Under the pieces are notes generated by a model. The model did no database searches. It worked only from the letters and a program-made list of their open reading frames with translations, and had not been told where the DNA came from. 25,981 bases of DNA from Trachelipus rathkii (taxonomy: Eukaryota > Arthropoda > Malacostraca > Isopoda > Trachelipodidae). Position numbers and translations under genes: made by a program. This document shows positions 21,486-25,981 of the stretch, piece by piece. Every line of letters starts with the position of its first letter. The first letter of the stretch is position 1. The stretch lies in NCBI GenBank assembly GCA_015478945.1, contig JABUQX010126056.1, forward strand, positions 1-25,981, in the 5' to 3' direction.

Positions 21486-22550
21486 GATATGTAATTGCAT
21501 CGTTTCGTATATATATAGTCCGTAAGAATATAATATAATAATACTATTAATAATATTTAATAATATTATTATATATATATTATAATATCTATATATTATT
21601 ATATATATAATATATATATAAATATATATATATATATATTATATTATAATAAATATATATATATATATAATTATATATATATTATATATTATATATATAT
21701 AATATTATATATAGTATATATAGGTGATAATTGGTTTTTAAAACTACAATCATATCTCGAAAAACTACATAGATACAGGGAAAAGGAATAACATTGTTGA
21801 ATCCTGGTAAAAATTTTGTGCGGAAAATGTAAAAAAATAAATAAAAAATAAAAATATAAAAAAATAAAAAAAAATTATTCTCAAAAACTACAATAGCTAC
21901 AGAGCGAAAAGGAATACATTTTTGGAATCCTGGTAAAAATTTTTTTAGGAAAGAAATATATATAGTAAAAAAAGAAAATAAAAATAAAAGAAAAATAATT
22001 ATTGTTTAATAAAATTATAGTAATAAATAAATATTAGAGAGCCTATTAGAGACCTTTTATGGTTTACTCGATTAAAATTAAAATAGACTTTCTAATTAAT
22101 ATTTATGCTTTTTTTTTTTTTTAACTAAAGATACCCCAAGGGTATACGCACCGATGGCAGAGTCACCCGGGGTCTCTCGGCCTTCCGGGAATACGGGGTA
22201 GGACTAATTCCCCCCCTCCGGGAGGGTCTCCTGAACCCCCGCTCTTTGGTATGTGGGTATCGCGGGGGTTCCTCCGCCCCTCCCTACGGGGTATGGAAAC
22301 GTCCCCCTTTTGTTCCCCGTCGGGCTTGAGCCCTACATTGCCCGTGTAATACACTTTTACAAATAATATTTATATATTTCTATCATTATGTAATTGTTCC
22401 TAAAAAAAAATAGCCAATATTTTTTATTTTTATTTATTTATTTATTTTTTTTTTTTTTTAATTTTCCGTAACTAAAATTTTTACAATGATTCCCAAAAAT
22501 TTATTCCTTTTCGCTGTAGCTATTTGTAGTTTTTGAGTACTTGAATTTTT

Positions 22551-22583
<33 letters not shown>

Positions 22584-22760
22584 CATTTTCCGCACTAAAT
22601 GTTACCAGGATTCCAACAATGTATTCTTTTCCCTGTATCTATTGTATTTTTTTTGAGATATGAGTTGTAGTTTTTAAAACCAAAAGTTTGTATTTTTTAA
22701 ACCAATTATAAACTATATTTTTATATATATATATATATTATATAATATATATATATTATA

Positions 22761-22818
<58 letters not shown>

Positions 22819-22850
22819 ATATATTATATTTTATATATATATTATATATT

Positions 22851-22852
<2 letters not shown>
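21486..22852. mobile_element. Large palindromic (foldback) element
   Basis: A symmetric arrangement read directly from sequence. The left outer TA-rich tract spans about 21500-21722. Segment A (about 21735-21830) contains ATACAGGGAAAAGGAATAAC and GAATCCTGGTAAAAATTTTG, and segment B (about 21878-21955) contains AAAAACTACAATAGCTACAG. The core follows. Then the reverse complement of B (about 22462-22540) contains GTAGCTATTTGTAGTTTTTG, and the reverse complement of A (about 22580-22685) contains ATTCTTTTCCCTGTATCTAT. The right outer TA-rich tract spans about 22715-22850. Segments A and B are themselves related tandem copies (GATACAGGGAAAAGGAAT against GCTACAGAGCGAAAAGGAAT). No transposase frame exists, so if mobile it is non-autonomous. 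It lies about 100 bases 3' of the N-terminal ACSF2-like exon on that gene's strand. Confidence 0.7.
22128..22348. other. GC-rich hairpin-forming core of the palindrome
   Basis: About 220 bases of markedly GC-rich sequence in an AT-rich setting. It holds a perfect 10-base inverted repeat GAACCCCCGC (22233-22242) / GCGGGGGTTC (22262-22271) with a 19-base loop, a CCCTCCGGGAGGG near-palindrome (22214-22226), and two related pieces ATACGGGGTAGG (22192-22203) and TACGGGGTAT (22285-22294). The minus-strand open frame here (22163-22354, Gly/Pro-rich) is a by-product of the composition. It could be a captured structured sequence or a SINE; it is not recognised. Confidence 0.65.

Positions 22853-22898
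<46 letters not shown>
22851..22898. repeat. (GA)n microsatellite
   Basis: About 48 bases of GA alternation with one GAAG slip, directly abutting the right (TA)n tract of the palindrome. Confidence 0.95.
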
Positions 22899-22901
<3 letters not shown>

Positions 22902-22950
22902 TAAGTTTACTAATTTTAATTATTACAAATAAAGCAAATATTGAAATTAC

Positions 22951-23121
22951 CTCTTCCTTAACTTGAGAAAAAGTTTTCGAATGCTTTGATGAACTGATAC
23001 AATTGCTTCTGTGTCTCCAAATGATTCAGCGGCTTTGTCTAAGGCTTTGCCAATGGTTAGGCCTAATAAAGGAACATCACTTGGACCCATTGCATAACTC
23101 CACTCTCTACTTGTGCTTTTC
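22951..23121 (-). CDS. ACSF2: ACSF2-like N-terminal exon with one-base deletion
   Basis: A 171-nt block bounded by a T-rich CAG acceptor (22122+1000, that is CAG at 23122-23124) and a GAG/GTAATT donor (GT at 22949-22950). After one base it reads KSTSREWSYAMGPSDVPLLG, then LTIGKALDKAAESFGDTEAI and VSVHQSIRK. It fits the ACSF2 segment TVGQxLxxxAxxxPExEALV followed by HExxRxTFxQLKEE. The last part is one base short: as given it reads LFLKLRKR, but with one more A in the AAAA run (plus-strand T-run 22974-22977) it reads TFSQVKEE, matching the family and ending in phase 0. The exon would lie just after the mitochondrial targeting region, which is not visible. The one-base loss is either an assembly error or an inactivating mutation. 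Confidence 0.75.
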
Positions 23122-23973
23122 CTGAAAAAAAAGGGAAAGAAACTGTATTATGTGGTTGTAAGGGTGTAATTAGTCTCTAAAATAGCATATTAATGGCATT
23201 TAATGATCATTTTATTGTTACTGTAAAAACTGAAACTCCTTTCAGGAATTTAAGAAAAAATTTCTATTGTTCAATATGAGAAACAATTTTTAAATAGATT
23301 TTTTCCTGAAATGAATCCAAGTTCCAAAACCAAAATTTCGAAAATTCTTTTATCCTTTCCAAATATTTCCCAAATAATCTCTTTTACTGTAGACTGAACA
23401 GGAGCGAGAAAGAACACAGTAATTTTTATCTGACAAATGAACTGTTTTACATTTTTAAATTCTCTTTTATTAGTCAATTATATCTTTCAAGCAACTCAAT
23501 ATAGATTTATACCAATGGTATTCCTGTCCGTCACTATACAATGGAAGTACCTTTCGTTGAGAGCATCAGTTTAGGCATTCACAGTTAAAGTCCGGTCAGG
23601 GAAGTTTAATGGTGTATAATCTGGAGAATACAGCGGCACAAATCCTTAATTTATTAAAATTGTAAACTACTACAACGGTTATGTGATTGGGAGAATTTAC
23701 GAGATGAAAGAGTACGTTTGTTTTAGCCATACACGGGATATTTTTCTCCAGTAACTGCTTTAATCCACTTATGTGTTGTAACTTCCCCAAGGGTTGTGCC
23801 TTTCTTAATTAAGGTACTTAAATAAACAGGTCTTTTTTTCTTCCTATCTGATAGTCGAATCACTTTAAAGGTCAATAAAACGGTTTACTCTTTCGTTCGT
23901 CAAGGTTCACTCTTTTGTCATAAATTCCACTCTACGTGAGTAATTGAAAAAGTTTATATTGTCACAAAAATAA
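23122..23973. other. Intron upstream of the N-terminal exon, nothing firm
   Basis: AT-rich sequence with small minus-strand frames (23271-23477 and 23596-23790) that match nothing known. A minus-strand PLYSPDYTPLNFP string near 23595-23633 faintly recalls the PPYSPDLxPxxF motif of mariner transposases, but no other transposase motif supports it. Confidence 0.45.
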
Positions 23974-24446
23974 TAGCTGCGTTTACAAAAGCCCGACTGC
24001 AGCCCGTGTGCAAAATCGACTCGGAACGCTTCGAATTGAAAAAAATTACATTAACCAATCAGAGAACAGGAAGTTTGAGTACCTGGAAACGGCCGAGAGC
24101 GCCCGTCGGATCAGCTGACAATTGTAAACAATACTCTTATACTTATATGTATCTTTTATGAAATGATACGATATATTAGTATCTTTAATATAAAAGTTAA
24201 CTAAAATATTAAAAACTTTTGGCAAGCCATTTCCGACACATGTTTCCGTAAGAAGATCTTGTTTGTTAAACAAGTATTCCGCGCAAGCCCCGCCGTTTAT
24301 TAATTCTGAAATCGAGGATTTTAAAACGGCGGCCTGACTGTAGGACTTTTACGTGACGTAGAAGTACGTAAACGGGCTCTGGAACCGATGCCATGTGCGC
24401 CTGTGTGCCCGCCCGGGCTGCAGTCGGGCTTCTGGAAACGCAGCTA
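23974..24446. mobile_element. 473-bp MITE with 33-bp terminal inverted repeats
   Basis: The left terminus (23974-24006) begins TAGCTGCGTTTACAAAAGCC and the right terminus (24414-24446) read from its end begins TAGCTGCGTTTCCAGAAGCC. They agree at 31 of 33 bases and both end in GACTGCAGCCCG. The interior is non-coding and includes GC-rich subterminal blocks around an AT-rich centre. The size, the long terminal repeats and the lack of a transposase define a non-autonomous DNA transposon. The flanks are AT-rich (AATAAT on the left, AATAAT on the right if the element starts at AGCTGCG), so a 3-base AAT target duplication is possible and the superfamily cannot be fixed; PIF/Harbinger-type is one candidate. 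Confidence 0.88.
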
Positions 24447-24519
24447 ATAATTTAACATTGTGAACTTCTGAAAATTGACAAACAGCATAATTTAACATTG
24501 TGAACTTCTGAAAATTGAC
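24441..24519. repeat. 40-base direct duplication at MITE edge
   Basis: ATAATTTAACATTGTGAACT...AAATTGAC, 33 bases, occurs at 24447-24479 and again at 24487-24519, without mismatch. CAGC precedes both copies (24441-24444 is the end of the MITE; 24483-24486 is the second), so the duplicated unit appears to include the last bases of the MITE. Confidence 0.9.
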
Positions 24520-24565
24520 CATCAGCTATTAAAAACGTTCATAAAGAATCCATTTCTTTTCTTGA

Positions 24566-25812
24566 GAAAATAATGTACAACGACAAACCTAATAATTACG
24601 AATAAACTGTATAACATTAACAAAAGTTCCACACTTAAACACAAGTAAAGGTAACTAAATTGTATACAAACGTTACCCTACATTCCATACTTTTTCCAAG
24701 CATATCTCTAACAATATTAACGTTAATTTAAATAAGTAATTGATAATTAACAAAAATTTATCATAAACTCACCTATATACATATATCATACAGACCAACG
24801 ATAACTGTAAACATAAAAAGCTTTATCCACAAACATAAACATAAAAATAAGTTTCTTTGAATAAAATATCATAGTAAAGTGATAATAGTTTACTGATTTA
24901 AAAAACAGTAGATCAGTAAATTCAGTAAAATAACAGTACCATCCAACGCCCTTCCCCCCTTCCACAATTGACCTTTTGAATCTATTGATACTATTGATTC
25001 AGGTCATATTTCGAGTATCATTTCTTCTAAACATAACACTAAATAAGTTCCTTTATATATAACCATCGAATATTATGCTAACGTAACAAAGTTTTTTTAC
25101 CTTAACATAGCTAACAAACCATAACCTGAACTAAGAATGATAATGTACAATGACAAAACCTAAACACACCATAGGTACGAATAAACTACTAACATTAACA
25201 AACTTCTCCCGCAACTTAACAACAGTAAAGTACCTAACACTTCGTAAAAAAACGTAACCTATTCACACTTGCAAGCATATCTCTAACATATCAAGTATTT
25301 TTATTTTTACATTAACATGCTCTAATATTTAACAAAATTGTAGCATAACCCTGTCTAATCATCATCCAGACAACAGACAAACTAATAAATGCTAACGTAC
25401 CAAATGTTTTTACATGAACATTCAAATAATTTAACAAGAAATTCATCCTAACCTCGTCTAAAATATCAATAAGCCCAAACGAATGATTGCAAACATAAAG
25501 TTTTACCAAAACATAACAATAAAAATAACAATTTTATCCTGACATAACTAAAATAAGTTCTTGAATAAAATATCAAAGAAAGATAATAGTTTACTGATTT
25601 TAGGAAGCAGTAATCAACCACACATCCTTGCAGTCCCCTAGCCCACCCATCAGCCATGATCCATGTGATCTATTGATTCAAATAACATTTCGAGTAATCA
25701 TTTTGGATAAACATAACATAAAAATATGGTATTTTAATAAAACATCAGAGTCGAATAATAATGCTTACGCACAAAGTTTAAGCATCAATAAAGCTAACAT
25801 ATCATAACCTTC
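24566..25812. repeat. Two diverged tandem copies of a 570-670 bp unit
   Basis: Copy 1 starts at about 24566 and copy 2 at about 25134. Matching landmarks in the same order are ATAATGTACAA (24570, 25140), TACGAATAAACT (about 24597 and 25177), AAGCATATCTCTAACA (about 24698 and 25272), GATAATAGTTTACTGATTT (about 24880 and 25583), TCTATTGATTC (about 24993 and 25668), TTTCGAGTA (about 25008 and 25688) and ATAACCT (about 25120 and 25804). The increasing offset (570 to 680 bases) shows that copy 2 has a net insertion of about 110 bases. No frame is conserved between copies, so it is a non-coding repeat. Confidence 0.75.
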
Positions 25813-25950
25813 GGGCTGGGCCTTAAAAACCCCCTCCTTCGGAGGAACGTAATGGCCCGCTTACACCCTTCGGGGTGATCCCCACGTCGCAGGATTCACA
25901 CCTTTCAAGGGGCGCATTCCCTTGGGGTTTCTCTCTTGGGAGGGAATGTG
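25809..25950. other. GC-rich cluster of hairpins at window end
   Basis: Four inverted repeats lie in 135 bases: CCTCC TTC GGAGG (25833-25845); CACCC TTCG GGGTG (25864-25877), a five-base stem with a TTCG loop; CATTCCC (25915-25921) with GGGAATG (25942-25948); and GGGCC (25818-25822) with GGCCC (25854-25858), which encloses the first. The base composition is very different from the AT-rich repeat on its left. Read on the minus strand, ACCCCAAGGGAATGCGCCCC resembles ACCCCAAGGGTATACGCACC at the start of the palindrome core (22133-22152). It is unrecognised and may continue outside the window. Confidence 0.6.
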
Positions 25951-25981
25951 TTGCTTTAGATACTCTTGTTTAATGAAAACT

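Larger units (their letters stand above)
4706..23121 (-). other. ACSF2: ACSF2-like gene locus, four exon blocks visible
   Basis: This is the host gene of the window. The four blocks on the minus strand, in transcription order 22951-23121, 17937-18082, 5548-5665 and 4706-4801, follow the N-to-C order of mitochondrial medium-chain acyl-CoA synthetase ACSF2. That enzyme activates fatty acids to acyl-CoA using ATP. The blocks are 4.9, 12.3 and 0.75 kb apart, and the spaces are filled with transposon remains. The family needs roughly 80-90 residues between the second and third blocks (the VNPAY...ELEY region up to the segment before GTYSFE); no such exon was recognised. The start codon and targeting peptide, and everything after the ATP loop, are not visible. 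Two of the four blocks carry frame damage, so the locus may be a gene with assembly errors or a decaying copy. Confidence 0.75.

Noticed and set aside
22163..22354. Gly/Pro-rich minus-strand open frame
   Set aside because: It is a by-product of the GC-rich hairpin core; it has no start context, splice context or family.
23595..23640. Mariner-like transposase fragment (PLYSPDYTPLNFP on the minus strand)
   Set aside because: It is a single short resemblance; no catalytic motifs or terminal repeats were found around it.

Overview
The window is eukaryotic and reads as an animal genome, most likely a malacostracan (decapod-like) crustacean. The reasons are an AT-rich background, very long (TA)n and (GA)n microsatellites, two families of decayed non-LTR retrotransposons, a MITE and foldback elements, and one host gene split into short exons with GT..AG splice sites. 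The crustacean assignment rests on remembered resemblance of the first LINE to elements common in decapod genomes, not on a search. There are no operons, ribosome binding sites or other bacterial features. Host gene: on the minus strand, four short blocks in the correct order match mitochondrial medium-chain acyl-CoA synthetase ACSF2 (AMP-binding/ANL superfamily). They are 22951-23121 (N-terminal), 17937-18082 (degenerate), 5548-5665 and 4706-4801 (the ATP/AMP-binding loop). The last two are clean and join in phase to read IQFTS/GTTGLPK. The first needs one extra base in an A-run to stay in frame. The second carries a stop and indels. The coding between the second and third blocks was not found, and exon 1 and the C-terminal half are absent or outside the window. 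The locus is either a real gene in a poorly polished assembly or a decaying copy. Layout from left to right: 1-3695 is a plus-strand APE-type LINE with many frameshifts, ending in a small hairpin and a 310-bp (TA)n tail. 4010-5750 holds the two clean ACSF2 exons, a polypurine tract, a second (TA)n tract and a small foldback. 5748-7390 is the 3' part of a CR1/L2-like LINE. 7390-9200 is AT-rich intron without recognised content. 9200-14280 is a mosaic of strand-skewed sequence; the part from about 10900 to 13345 keeps recognisable pieces of a second, much older copy of the first LINE. 14280-18100 is AT-rich intron with one GC-richer candidate exon and the degenerate ACSF2 block. 18840-21320 is a compositionally distinct segment with a 20-bp tandem array, a tRNA-like A/B-box pair on the minus strand and a double poly(A) tract. 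21490-22850 is a large palindrome, (TA)n-A-B-core-B'-A'-(TA)n, with a GC-rich hairpin-forming core. 22951-25981 holds the N-terminal ACSF2 exon, a 473-bp MITE with 33-bp terminal inverted repeats, two diverged copies of a unit of roughly 570-670 bp, and a final GC-rich cluster of hairpins that partly resembles the palindrome core. Nearly all other open frames are random or simple-repeat translations. Element families were identified from motifs read by eye; no database search was possible.
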